From an uncultured Bacteroidales bacterium (GTDB taxonomy: Bacteria; Bacteroidota; Bacteroidia; Bacteroidales; UBA932), in assembly GCA_947305045.1 (NCBI GenBank), contig CAMZCW010000008.1:1-33291 (forward strand): 33,291 bases of DNA. Direction: 5' to 3'. The notes under the pieces were generated by a model that was given only the letters and a program-made list of their open reading frames with translations, did not search any database and was not told the DNA's origin. Both the position numbers and the translations under genes were made by a program. Below, piece by piece: positions 23,972 through 31,011 of this stretch; position 1 is the stretch's first letter, and each line of letters opens with the position of its first letter.

Positions 23972-24727
23972 ATGAGAAAATTTATTGTAGCAGGGAACTG
24001 GAAAATGAATACCACCGTTCCCGAAGGTGTAGAACTTGCAAAAGCGGTTGTAGAGAAGGCCAAAGACCTGCCCGCTAACGTAGAACTGGTAGTGGCTCCC
24101 CCGTTCACCCATCTGGCCTGCGTGGCGGATGTCCTGAAGGGTTCCAAGGTAAAACTCAGCGCCCAGAACTGCGCAGACCATGAGAAAGGTGCATACACCG
24201 GCGAAGTGGCTGTGAACATGCTCACTTCCATCGGCTGCGAATATACCATCCTGGGTCACAGCGAGCGTCGCCAGTATTACGGTGAGACGGACGAGAAGCT
24301 GGTGGTGAAAACCCAGCTGGCCCTGGCCGCCGGTCTTAAGGTGATTCTGTGCGTGGGTGAAAACCTGGACGAGCGCGAGGCCGGCAAGCACTTTGAGGTG
24401 GTTACCGCCCAGACCAAGAACGTCCTGTACAACTTCACCGCAGAGGACATGAAGAACGTGGTCATTGCCTATGAGCCTGTTTGGGCCATCGGCACCGGCA
24501 AAACCGCTACCGCCGCCCAGGCAGAGGAAATCCACGCCTGCATCCGTAACGTCATCGAGGCCAAGTTCGGTGCCCAGGTGGCCGACGACATGACCATCCT
24601 GTACGGTGGCTCCTGCAAGCCTTCCAACGCCAAGGAACTCTTCGCAGAGAAGGACATCGACGGTGGCCTCATCGGCGGTGCCGCCCTCAAGGCGGACGAC
24701 TTCCTGGGAATCGCTACCAGTTTCTAA
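23972..24727 (+). CDS. tpiA: triose-phosphate isomerase
   Basis: A 251-residue TIM-barrel glycolytic enzyme interconverting DHAP and glyceraldehyde-3-phosphate. GNWKMN carries the catalytic Lys near the N terminus, ILGHSERRQYY the electrophilic His, and AYEPVWAIGTGKTA the catalytic Glu with the flexible phosphate loop; LYGGSCKPSN and DGGLIGGAAL bind phosphate. It starts 2 nt after the ptb-type gene and ends the operon, with a terminator hairpin 60 nt downstream. Confidence 0.98.
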   Translation: MRKFIVAGNWKMNTTVPEGVELAKAVVEKAKDLPANVELVVAPPFTHLACVADVLKGSKVKLSAQNCADHEKGAYTGEVAVNMLTSIGCEYTILGHSERRQYYGETDEKLVVKTQLALAAGLKVILCVGENLDEREAGKHFEVVTAQTKNVLYNFTAEDMKNVVIAYEPVWAIGTGKTATAAQAEEIHACIRNVIEAKFGAQVADDMTILYGGSCKPSNAKELFAEKDIDGGLIGGAALKADDFLGIATSF

Positions 24728-24730
24728 GCC

Positions 24731-24785
24731 GTCATTCCAGACCTCTCATAGAAGCGTCATTCCTGACCCGATCGGGAACCTCTCT
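24731..24785 (+). repeat. two tandem GTCATTCC...CCTCTC repeats
   Basis: The second unit (24756-24785) is GTCATTCC-TGA, a perfect 10-bp palindrome CCCGATCGGG (24767-24776), then AACCTCTC. The first unit (24731-24747) has the same ends, GTCATTCC-AGA-CCTCTC, with the palindrome missing. The ends resemble the TGTCATxCC...ATCTC ends of the repeats at 110-179 and 27648-27700. Confidence 0.6.
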
Positions 24786-24787
24786 CC

Positions 24788-24816
24788 AACGCACAGCCTC
24801 CGGGTTGTGCGTTTTT
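24788..24816 (+). terminator. rho-independent terminator of ackA-ptb-tpiA
   Basis: AACGCACA (24788-24795) pairs perfectly with TGTGCGTT (24806-24813) around a 10-nt loop, and a T-tract (24812-24816) follows. Confidence 0.75.
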
Positions 24817-24868
24817 CCTTGTATTGGAGCATTTTTCGCCATTCTCGAAAACCACTGTGGGCCCCTCA

Positions 24869-25003
24869 GCCGCGATTGCAGCTGAAGGGTGCTCTGTAGC
24901 GGTTTTTTTGCAATCGCGGCAAAGAAATGGGGCAAAATGGTGGAAATCCTTGCCGCGATTGCACCTGAAAACATCTCTGGGGGCGTTTTTTTGCAATCGC
25001 GGC
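24869..25003. repeat. tandem pair of 52-nt palindromic units
   Basis: Each unit has perfect 12-bp ends, GCCGCGATTGCA and TGCAATCGCGGC, around a spacer of exactly 28 nt. Unit 1 is 24869-24920, unit 2 is 24952-25003, and 31 nt separate them. The spacers share CTGAA near the start, CTCTG in the middle and a T-run of six at the end, but differ elsewhere. They can fold as two hairpins or, using neighbouring arms, as a middle hairpin. No coding or known RNA function is recognised. Confidence 0.7.
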
Positions 25004-25300
25004 CGTCTTGACTGAGCTGCCCGAAGGGATACCCTCCAGGGGGCTTGTGCACCCCCGCACAAGGGTAGGGGGAGGGGCCCGTTGGATACAAGTTCCCGCG
25101 CAAGCGGGGACGCAGGAGACAATGGGAGGGGCCGGAGGGAGCGAAGCGACCGAAGTCCCCCGGAAGTGCCTTCCCTTCCACCGTTGGCTCAATAATTTGT
25201 TTTATCCCATCGTCCTCATTTCGGGCCGATTTTGAGGACGAGGAGAGCAAAATGAACCTCTCGTCCTTAAAAAGAGGCATTTTCATGGACGAGACAGGAA
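25004..25300. other. gene-free stretch with further small inverted repeats
   Basis: No convincing gene lies in this stretch. Visible structures are CTTGTGC/GCACAAG around a 6-nt loop (25044-25063) inside C/G runs; TTCCCGC/GCGGGGA with a GCAA loop (25093-25110); and CGTCCTCA (25211-25218) with TGAGGACG (25233-25240). The last is followed by CTCGTCC at 25259-25266 and GGACGAG at 25287-25293, which can pair with each other or with the first. Short open frames across it have composition set by the repeats and no recognisable family. Confidence 0.55.
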
Positions 25301-25360
25301 GAAGGCGGCGGGGATCCCTTCTACCTCGATTGCCGTTTGACGGTTTCTTGGGGATAATAT

Positions 25361-25391
25361 TTTGTGAATCAAAATTTTGTTTGTATCTTTG
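25361..25391 (+). promoter_or_regulatory. promoter of rplY-pth
   Basis: TTTG (25361-25364), a 19-bp spacer and TATCTTTG (25384-25391) give an exact match to the Bacteroidota consensus. The leader to the rplY ATG would be about 80 nt. Confidence 0.8.
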
Positions 25392-25400
25392 CGGGCTTTT

Positions 25401-25448
25401 AAAAGCGAGCTATCGCTTTTGGTGCAATGGGGTGCGTGAAAATCGCAC
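25401..25448 (+). promoter_or_regulatory. structured leader of rplY
   Basis: AAAAGCGA (25401-25408) pairs with TCGCTTTT (25413-25420) over a 4-nt loop, then GTGCG (25432-25436) pairs with CGCAC (25444-25448). The two hairpins fill most of the leader between the promoter and the L25 gene. Ribosomal protein leaders often bind their own protein; that role here is inference. Confidence 0.4.
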
Positions 25449-25478
25449 TGAGTAACACATTTTAAACTTTACAGAACA

Positions 25479-26066
25479 ATGAAGCATTTTACGCTGAATG
25501 GCGAAATCCGCCAGAAGGGCAACAAGGCCGTCCTTAAGGCCTACCGTGCTCAGGGCCTGGTCCCTTGCAACCTCTATGGTGCCGGTATGGACAACATCCT
25601 TTTCACTGTCAATGAGAAAGAGCTGAAGGGTCTTACCCACACGCCCGCTTCTTATATCGTGGACCTGGTGCTGGGTGGCAAAACCTACACCGCCGTGGCT
25701 CACGAGTATCAGTGGCACCCGGTAGAGGACAACTGCCTGCACGTGGATTTCCTCGCCGTCAATGAAACCAAGCCCATCGTCATTGCTGTTCCGCTGAACA
25801 TCACCGGTCACCCCAAGGGTGTACAGGCTGGTGGTAAGTTCACCCAGAGCGCCCGCAGCCTGAAGGTTTGCGCCCTGATGAAGGACCTCCCGGATCAGCT
25901 GGATATCGATGTTACTCCGCTGGAGCTGGACAAGAGAATGGTGGCTGGTGACCTCAAGTTCGAGGGCCTGCAGATTGTCTCCGACAAGAACACCATCATC
26001 TGCTCCGTGAAGACCACCCGTGCCATGCAGCAGGCCGCTTTGGAAGCTGCTAAGGCCGCTCAGTAA
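25479..26066 (+). CDS. rplY: 50S ribosomal protein L25 (Ctc form)
   Basis: A 195-residue 5S-rRNA-binding ribosomal protein of the long Ctc type. The N-terminal L25 beta-barrel domain (about 1-90) contains FTLNGEIRQKGNKAVLKAYRAQG and VPCNLYGAG. The C-terminal TL5-type domain (about 95-185) contains VPLNITGHPKGVQAGGKFTQSARSLKVCA and the usual ending of L25 in this phylum. Strong codon bias and a consensus promoter fit high expression. pth follows after 2 nt. Confidence 0.95.
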   Translation: MKHFTLNGEIRQKGNKAVLKAYRAQGLVPCNLYGAGMDNILFTVNEKELKGLTHTPASYIVDLVLGGKTYTAVAHEYQWHPVEDNCLHVDFLAVNETKPIVIAVPLNITGHPKGVQAGGKFTQSARSLKVCALMKDLPDQLDIDVTPLELDKRMVAGDLKFEGLQIVSDKNTIICSVKTTRAMQQAALEAAKAAQ

Positions 26067-26068
26067 AA

Positions 26069-26668
26069 ATGGAGTATCTTGTTGTAGGGCTTGGGAACAT
26101 TGGCGCAGAATACGCCAATACCCGGCACAACATGGGATTTATGGTATTGGATGCCTGGGCTCAGGCATCCAATGTCCTTTTCAAGACCGACCGTTACGGG
26201 GACGTGGCGGAGGTTTCCTTCAAAGGGCGCTGGTTCGTGCTCCTGAAACCCAACACCTACATGAACCTGAGCGGCAACGCGGTCCGCTACTGGATGCAAA
26301 AGCTCCATCTGCCCCTGGAAAACCTGATTGTTATCTCCGACGATATCAACCTTCCGTTCGGAACACTCCGCATGCGCGCCAATGGTTCTTCCGGCGGGCA
26401 CAACGGATTGCAGGACATTACGGATAAGTTGGAAAGCGACCAGTGGGCCCGTATCCGGGTGGGAATCGGCAACGAATTCTCCCGGGGCCGGCAGGTGGAT
26501 TATGTGTTGGGGCCCCTTTCCGAAGAAGAAAAGGCGGAGGTGCCGCAACTGGCTGCTCGAATCATCCAGGGAATCAAGGACGTTTCTACTATTGGGATAG
26601 GGCGTGCGATGAATACCCTGAACACGCGTCCCAAAGCGGAAAAGAAAGAAAACGTTGCAGATTCTTGA
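26069..26668 (+). CDS. pth: peptidyl-tRNA hydrolase
   Basis: A 199-residue cytoplasmic esterase that recycles peptidyl-tRNA released from stalled ribosomes. Family motifs are VGLGNIGAEYANTRHNMGF (Asn and catalytic His), LLKPNTYMNLSGNAV, VISDDINLPFGTLRMRANGSSGGHNGL and the C-terminal EFSRGRQVDYVLGPLSEEE. The rplY-pth pair, translation-linked and 2 nt apart, is common in bacteria. The last codons form the left arm of a terminator, and the stop codon lies in its loop. Confidence 0.97.
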   Translation: MEYLVVGLGNIGAEYANTRHNMGFMVLDAWAQASNVLFKTDRYGDVAEVSFKGRWFVLLKPNTYMNLSGNAVRYWMQKLHLPLENLIVISDDINLPFGTLRMRANGSSGGHNGLQDITDKLESDQWARIRVGIGNEFSRGRQVDYVLGPLSEEEKAEVPQLAARIIQGIKDVSTIGIGRAMNTLNTRPKAEKKENVADS

Positions 26669-26690
26669 AATTTTCTGCAACGTTTTCTTT
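26645..26690 (+). terminator. terminator of rplY-pth overlapping the pth stop
   Basis: AAAGAAAACGTTGCAG (26645-26660) pairs perfectly over 16 bp with CTGCAACGTTTTCTTT (26675-26690), followed by more T. The pth TGA (26666-26668) is in the 14-nt loop, so a terminating ribosome would cover the left arm. Confidence 0.85.
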
Positions 26691-26732
26691 TTTTCTGCAT
26701 CTATATAGTAGGTTTAGGTTTTAGTACACGTC

Positions 26733-26775
26733 AAAAAAACCGGTTCCAAGGCATGTGCCAAAGACCGGTTTTTTT
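26733..26775. terminator. bidirectional terminator between pth and xerD
   Basis: AAAAAAACCGGT (26733-26744) pairs over 12 bp with ACCGGTTTTTTT (26764-26775); the loop holds a small GGCA/TGCC stem. The A-tract and T-tract make it usable on both strands. The xerD stop on the minus strand is 3 nt away. Confidence 0.85.
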
Positions 26776-26777
26776 GT

Positions 26778-27647
26778 TTATTTGGCCCTTGGATGGTGCT
26801 CCAGCACCATTCTGTGCCAGGTTGAGGTGTCAATATGCGTGTAGATTTCCGTGGTGAGGATGCTCTCGTGTCCCAGCATTTCCTGGACAATGCGTAAATC
26901 GGCCCCGTTCTCAATGAGGTGCGTCGCAAACGAATGCCGGAAGGTATGGGGCGATATTTCCTTCCGGATGCCGGCTACCATGGCCTGCTCCTTTACCAGA
27001 TTGAACAGGGACACGCGGCTGAGCGGTTTGCCAAAGCGGTTGAGGAAAAGGATATCCTCGCAGGCCGCCGTTGCCGGATCCGGGCGCTCCGGGAGGTAGG
27101 CCAGAATGGCATCGGCCGCCATTTCTCCCAGCGGTACCAGGCGTTGTTTGTTTCCCTTGCCGATAACGTCCACAAAACCCTCCTTCAGATGTACGTGAGA
27201 GATGCGGAGGCAGGCGCATTCGCTCACGCGAAGGCCGCAGCCGTACAGCACTTCCAGGATGGCCCGGTTGCGCTTGCCGTACGGGGCGCCCAGGTCCACC
27301 GATTCCAGAATGGCGCTTACTTCCTCTACGCTGAGCACCTCCGGCAGGTATTTCCCCAGTTTGGGCGCGTCAATGCGGTCGCAGGGGTTGTCCTTTACTT
27401 CGCCTTCTTCTACGCACCAGCCAAAGAAACTGCGCAGGGCGCTCACCAGGCGGGCTGTACTGCGTTTGGACAGGCCTTCCGCCGTCACTTTCCCCAGGTA
27501 CTGCTGGATGTCCTCCGTCCTCACCACGCGGGGCTCCACCTCGCAAAACGCCAGAAACCCCTCCACGTCATGACAATAGGATGCCACCGTGTTGGGTGAC
27601 ATCCTACGTTCTAACCTGAGGTAATTTCTGTAATCCTGTAGTATCAT
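26778..27647 (-). CDS. xerD: site-specific tyrosine recombinase XerD
   Basis: A 289-residue recombinase that resolves chromosome dimers, activated by FtsK. The N-terminal SAM-like core-binding domain (about 1-90) begins LQDYRNYLRLERRMSPNTV. The catalytic domain shows the full set: Arg in GCGLRVSECACLR, Lys in GKGNKQRLVPLG, HTFRHSFATHL, Gly-His in MLGHESILTTEIY, and the nucleophile Tyr in that IYTHI segment. XerC and XerD are similar, so the letter is less sure than the family. ATG 27647 is used; a dispersed repeat starts at the next base upstream, so the initiation region is repeat sequence. The DPP III gene lies upstream on the same strand. Confidence 0.92.
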   Translation of the reverse strand: MILQDYRNYLRLERRMSPNTVASYCHDVEGFLAFCEVEPRVVRTEDIQQYLGKVTAEGLSKRSTARLVSALRSFFGWCVEEGEVKDNPCDRIDAPKLGKYLPEVLSVEEVSAILESVDLGAPYGKRNRAILEVLYGCGLRVSECACLRISHVHLKEGFVDVIGKGNKQRLVPLGEMAADAILAYLPERPDPATAACEDILFLNRFGKPLSRVSLFNLVKEQAMVAGIRKEISPHTFRHSFATHLIENGADLRIVQEMLGHESILTTEIYTHIDTSTWHRMVLEHHPRAK

Positions 27648-27700
27648 GAGATACACTCGCTTCGCTCGGTATGACAAAATGAGCTTCGCTCGGTATGAGA
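27648..27700 (-). repeat. dispersed intergenic repeat, one full and one partial copy
   Basis: GAGATACACTCG-CTTCG-CTCGGTATGACA is followed directly by a shorter GAGCTTCGCTCGGTATGAGAG. The first is nearly identical to the copies at 110-179. The pair fills the 57-nt gap between the DPP III stop and the xerD start on the minus strand. Confidence 0.7.
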
Positions 27701-27704
27701 GGGA

Positions 27705-29711
27705 CTACAACGTCCCGTACTTCTTACCGTAGAGGAGCATCTGGCCCAGATAGTCGTCCGTGTAAACGGGAACGTAATCCGTGATGGTACCGTCCTCGGC
27801 ATAGACCGGCTGGATTTCCGGGTTCACAAAACCGCCGTAAGGCTTGAGGTTGAGGGCCTCGTAACGGGCCTTCACCTCCTTGTGCAGTTCCGGGTCGATA
27901 TGGACGGCATAGGTCTCGATGAGCGCCTTGCCGGCCTCATAGTCGCCTTCGCTCTTGATGCGCTGGATCTCCGCCAGCAGTTCTGCAAAGAGGGCGCGCA
28001 GCTTCACATAGTCCTTGACGATAAAGTACGTCTTCCCGTTTTTGACCTTCTTGACAATCACCTTGTCCTTGGCGCCCTTTTCATAGCACCATTCGGCCAC
28101 GAGCTTGCGGTTTTGCATGTGCGCCTCCGTGTTGGGGCGGCCCAGCTCCACGCGGGTGAACTGCACCATGAGGCCGTTGCGGATGTAATTGGCATATTCT
28201 GCCTTGTAGGCCTCCGGATCCGGCATAATGCCCAGTTCCACCATCTTGGGATCCGCCGTATAATACAGGCCGAAGAGGTCTGCGCGGGCTTCTTCCAGGG
28301 CCGATGCATATTCGCCCATGGCGGTGGAACTGACGCCCGGGAGCAACTGACCGGAAGCGTGGCCCAGGCACTCGTGCAGGTCCGTATGGATTTCGTCCGC
28401 AATGGTGCCCCATTTCCTGGCCAGCTCAATCTCCTTTTTATTGTACGCGAATTCCGTCAGGGTGCTGGTGGGCAGTTCCTGCGCGGCATAATCGTACGTA
28501 TGGGTGATATTGGCGATGGTGACGCTCTTGGAGCCGTGCTCCTTGCGAATCCAGTCTGCGTTGGGGAGGTTGATGCCGATGGGCGTGGAGGGGTAGCTGT
28601 CTCCGGCGAGGCACACGGCGTTGATCACCTTGGCGCTGACGCCCTTGACCGTGGCTTTCTTGAAACGCGGGTCCACCGGAGAGTTGTCTTCGAACCACTG
28701 GGCGTTGGCGCTCAGGATTTCCGTGCGCTTGGAAGCCTCGAAGTCCTTGATATTCACGTAGCCTTCCCAGGAAGCCTTGCGGCCCAGCGGGTCATTGTAG
28801 TCCTCGATGAAGCCGTTGATAAAGTCCACCGTGCCGATGGTATCCTTCACCCATTCAATGTTGAACTGGTCCCATTTGCGAAGGTCACCGGTCTTGTAAT
28901 AGTCCATGAGAATGCCCAGTGCGCGCTTCTGGATGTCGTTTTCCGCCACTTCACGGGCTTTGGCCAGTTCTTCGCAGATTTTCTCCAGGGCAGGGGAGTA
29001 CAGGCCGCCAATTTTCCAGGGCATTTCCGTCACCTTGCCATCCGGGTCTTTGACCACTTTGGTGTTGAGGCCCCAGGAAACGGGTTCCGGGTCTGACGGG
29101 TCCACGATACCGGCGTAGTAGTTTTCCACTTCTTCGCGCGTAACACCTTCATAGTAGTTCACGGCGGAAAGCTTTACCAGGTCCCCGGAGGTTTCCGTGG
29201 AACGGCGCTGCGGCCATACGGCAGGGTTGTAGATGACCTCCAGCAGGTCTTCGTCTTCTATGTCGCAGTCATCCAGCAGGGACGCGAAGTATTCCCGCGG
29301 GCAGGCCGGCAGGATTTTGTCTTCCGCATAGTGATGGTGAATGCCGTTGGAAAAGAACACCCGCTTGGCATAGACAAGAAACTGCTGATATTCAGGTGTC
29401 TGGGTGTCAATATCGTCATTCTCCAAAATGGCTTCCAGGGCATGGCGGACACGCAGGTTGTCCTTACAGTTCTGGTCCCAGAGGATGTCGCGGCCGTATT
29501 TGGCGGCCTCTGAGAGGTGGTAGGCGTATTCCTTCTGTTGAAGGCTCAGGTTTTCCCAGCCGGGGATGCGGTAGCGCATGACCTTGAGGTCTGCAAAAGA
29601 ATCGATGGTGTATTTGAAATCGCCTGTGGCTATTTCATTGTCAGGTGCATCGCAGCCAGCCATCAGGAGGGCGGCACTTCCGCATAAAATCATGTTTGCT
29701 AAATTCTTCAT
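27705..29711 (-). CDS. dipeptidyl peptidase III (M49) lipoprotein
   Basis: A 668-residue zinc peptidase that removes dipeptides from peptide N termini. HECLGH at residues 446-451 is the Bacteroidota form of the M49 HEXXGH zinc motif, and EEARADLFGLYY downstream supplies the third ligand; both agree with what I recall for the Bacteroides thetaiotaomicron enzyme, which is close in length. The start ATG 29711 gives the lipoprotein signal MKNLANMILCGSAALLMAGC, so the enzyme is probably envelope-anchored. It diverges from a clostripain-family gene with only 41 bp between the start codons. Confidence 0.95.
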   Translation of the reverse strand: MKNLANMILCGSAALLMAGCDAPDNEIATGDFKYTIDSFADLKVMRYRIPGWENLSLQQKEYAYHLSEAAKYGRDILWDQNCKDNLRVRHALEAILENDDIDTQTPEYQQFLVYAKRVFFSNGIHHHYAEDKILPACPREYFASLLDDCDIEDEDLLEVIYNPAVWPQRRSTETSGDLVKLSAVNYYEGVTREEVENYYAGIVDPSDPEPVSWGLNTKVVKDPDGKVTEMPWKIGGLYSPALEKICEELAKAREVAENDIQKRALGILMDYYKTGDLRKWDQFNIEWVKDTIGTVDFINGFIEDYNDPLGRKASWEGYVNIKDFEASKRTEILSANAQWFEDNSPVDPRFKKATVKGVSAKVINAVCLAGDSYPSTPIGINLPNADWIRKEHGSKSVTIANITHTYDYAAQELPTSTLTEFAYNKKEIELARKWGTIADEIHTDLHECLGHASGQLLPGVSSTAMGEYASALEEARADLFGLYYTADPKMVELGIMPDPEAYKAEYANYIRNGLMVQFTRVELGRPNTEAHMQNRKLVAEWCYEKGAKDKVIVKKVKNGKTYFIVKDYVKLRALFAELLAEIQRIKSEGDYEAGKALIETYAVHIDPELHKEVKARYEALNLKPYGGFVNPEIQPVYAEDGTITDYVPVYTDDYLGQMLLYGKKYGTL

Positions 29712-29717
29712 AACGTG

Positions 29718-29733
29718 CAAATATACAAAAATA
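29718..29733 (-). promoter_or_regulatory. tandem -7 boxes for the DPP III gene, leaderless geometry
   Basis: On the minus strand TATTTTTG (29733-29726) and TATATTTG (29725-29718) are adjacent. The nearer one ends 6 bp before the ATG at 29711. Confidence 0.5.
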
Positions 29734-29738
29734 ATCAT

Positions 29739-29746
29739 TAACTTTG
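29739..29746 (+). promoter_or_regulatory. -7 box for the clostripain-family gene, leaderless geometry
   Basis: TAACTTTG ends 6 bp before the ATG at 29753, the only suitable start in front of the signal peptide. Its -33 region coincides with the divergent DPP III box. Confidence 0.5.
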
Positions 29747-29752
29747 TAGAAT

Positions 29753-31009
29753 ATGGTAAAAAGGCTTATATGGACCCTGATGGCTGCTCTGTTTGTGCTG
29801 ACAGCCTGCAGCAAGGACAGCGGCTTCGAGCCCGGCTTCAGTGGGGCGGACAGCGCTTCCCGGGCCAGCGCGGAGCGCAACTATTCCATGCCTTCGCGTA
29901 GGGTGATGGTAATGATTTCGGCCGGTTTCAATTCACTTTCAGGCTATCTTTCAGCGGACCTGAAAGACTTGGAAAGCGGCTATGTCCCGGAAGGAACGTA
30001 TTTTAACTCTGACGTTCTTCTGGTGCTGGCCCGCCTTCCCAAAAGCGCGGGAGATTATGCTTCCCCCAGTGCTCCTGTCCTTTATCATCTGTGGTCCAAC
30101 CGCAGCGGGGAAGTGCAGCGGGATACGCTGCAGATATGGGATGGGGACACGCAGCTGTGCACCAAGGAGACCATCCGTGAAGCCCTTTCTCTGGTACTCA
30201 GGAAGTATCCGGCCCAAAGCTACGGGATAGTGTTCTCCTCGCATGGCTCGGGCTGGTTGCCGGTGGATTATTATTCGGACCCCTCCCGTTTCGAGCCCCC
30301 TTCCGGCAACGTGTGGGGGCTGCGCTCCCTCGGTCAGGACAAAACGCCCACCGGTGGAACGGAAATGGACCTGAATGACTTTGCGGATGCCATTCCCATG
30401 CACCTGGACTATTGCCTGATAGATGCCTGCCTGTCCGGTTGTGTGGAGGTGGCCCATGCGCTAAAGGGGAAGGCGGACATTGTGGGCTTCTCACCCACGG
30501 AGGTGCTGGCCGATGGTTTTGACTACCGGAATATTACCGGCCACCTGTTTGCCAGGCCTTCGGATCCGGTAGCGGTTTGCCGCGAGTATTTCGAATATTA
30601 CAATGCGCAGACGGGCAGCAACCGCAGCGCCACCATTACGGCCGTGGATACCCGCAGGATGGACGCCCTGGAAACGGTTTGCAAGGAACTGTTCCAGACT
30701 TATCGGCCTGCCCTGAAAACCCTGTCCGGCAATCTTGTACAAGGGTATTTCCGTTACGACCGCCATTATTTCTATGACCTCAAGGATATCCTGGTGCAGG
30801 CGGGCATCACGGCGGAGGAACAGGAGCGCCTGCAAGCTGCACTGGATGCGTGCATCCTGTATAAGGACGCAACCGATTATTTTCTGAGCATATCCCTCCA
30901 GCGGGTATGTGGCCTGTCCATGTACCTGCCGTCCATGGGCTCCGCCTATCTGGACAATTATTACAAGGAGAACATCTCCTGGAACCAAGCAACCGATTTA
31001 GTATTATAG
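29753..31009 (+). CDS. clostripain-family (C11) cysteine peptidase lipoprotein
   Basis: A 418-residue caspase-fold peptidase, likely cleaving after Arg or Lys. The signal MVKRLIWTLMAALFVLTAC gives a lipobox Cys19. The catalytic pair is His164 in VFSSHGSGW and Cys226 in LIDACLSGC, each after a hydrophobic strand as in clan CD. C11 enzymes are usually activated by cleavage; no clear processing site is obvious. sppA starts 2 nt after the stop, so the two peptidases are co-transcribed. The substrate is unknown. Confidence 0.9.
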   Translation: MVKRLIWTLMAALFVLTACSKDSGFEPGFSGADSASRASAERNYSMPSRRVMVMISAGFNSLSGYLSADLKDLESGYVPEGTYFNSDVLLVLARLPKSAGDYASPSAPVLYHLWSNRSGEVQRDTLQIWDGDTQLCTKETIREALSLVLRKYPAQSYGIVFSSHGSGWLPVDYYSDPSRFEPPSGNVWGLRSLGQDKTPTGGTEMDLNDFADAIPMHLDYCLIDACLSGCVEVAHALKGKADIVGFSPTEVLADGFDYRNITGHLFARPSDPVAVCREYFEYYNAQTGSNRSATITAVDTRRMDALETVCKELFQTYRPALKTLSGNLVQGYFRYDRHYFYDLKDILVQAGITAEEQERLQAALDACILYKDATDYFLSISLQRVCGLSMYLPSMGSAYLDNYYKENISWNQATDLVL

Positions 31010-31011
31010 AG

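Noticed and set aside
24869..25003. CRISPR array
   Set aside because: Only two units; the repeats are inverted arms of a palindrome, the spacers resemble each other, and no cas genes are present.
24732..25286. Open frames of 80-184 codons on the minus strand in the gap after tpiA
   Set aside because: Their sequence is made of the inverted repeats and a terminator; several frames are open at once and none has a recognisable domain.
25252..25455. 67-codon frame upstream of rplY
   Set aside because: It runs through the rplY promoter and leader and has no recognisable features.
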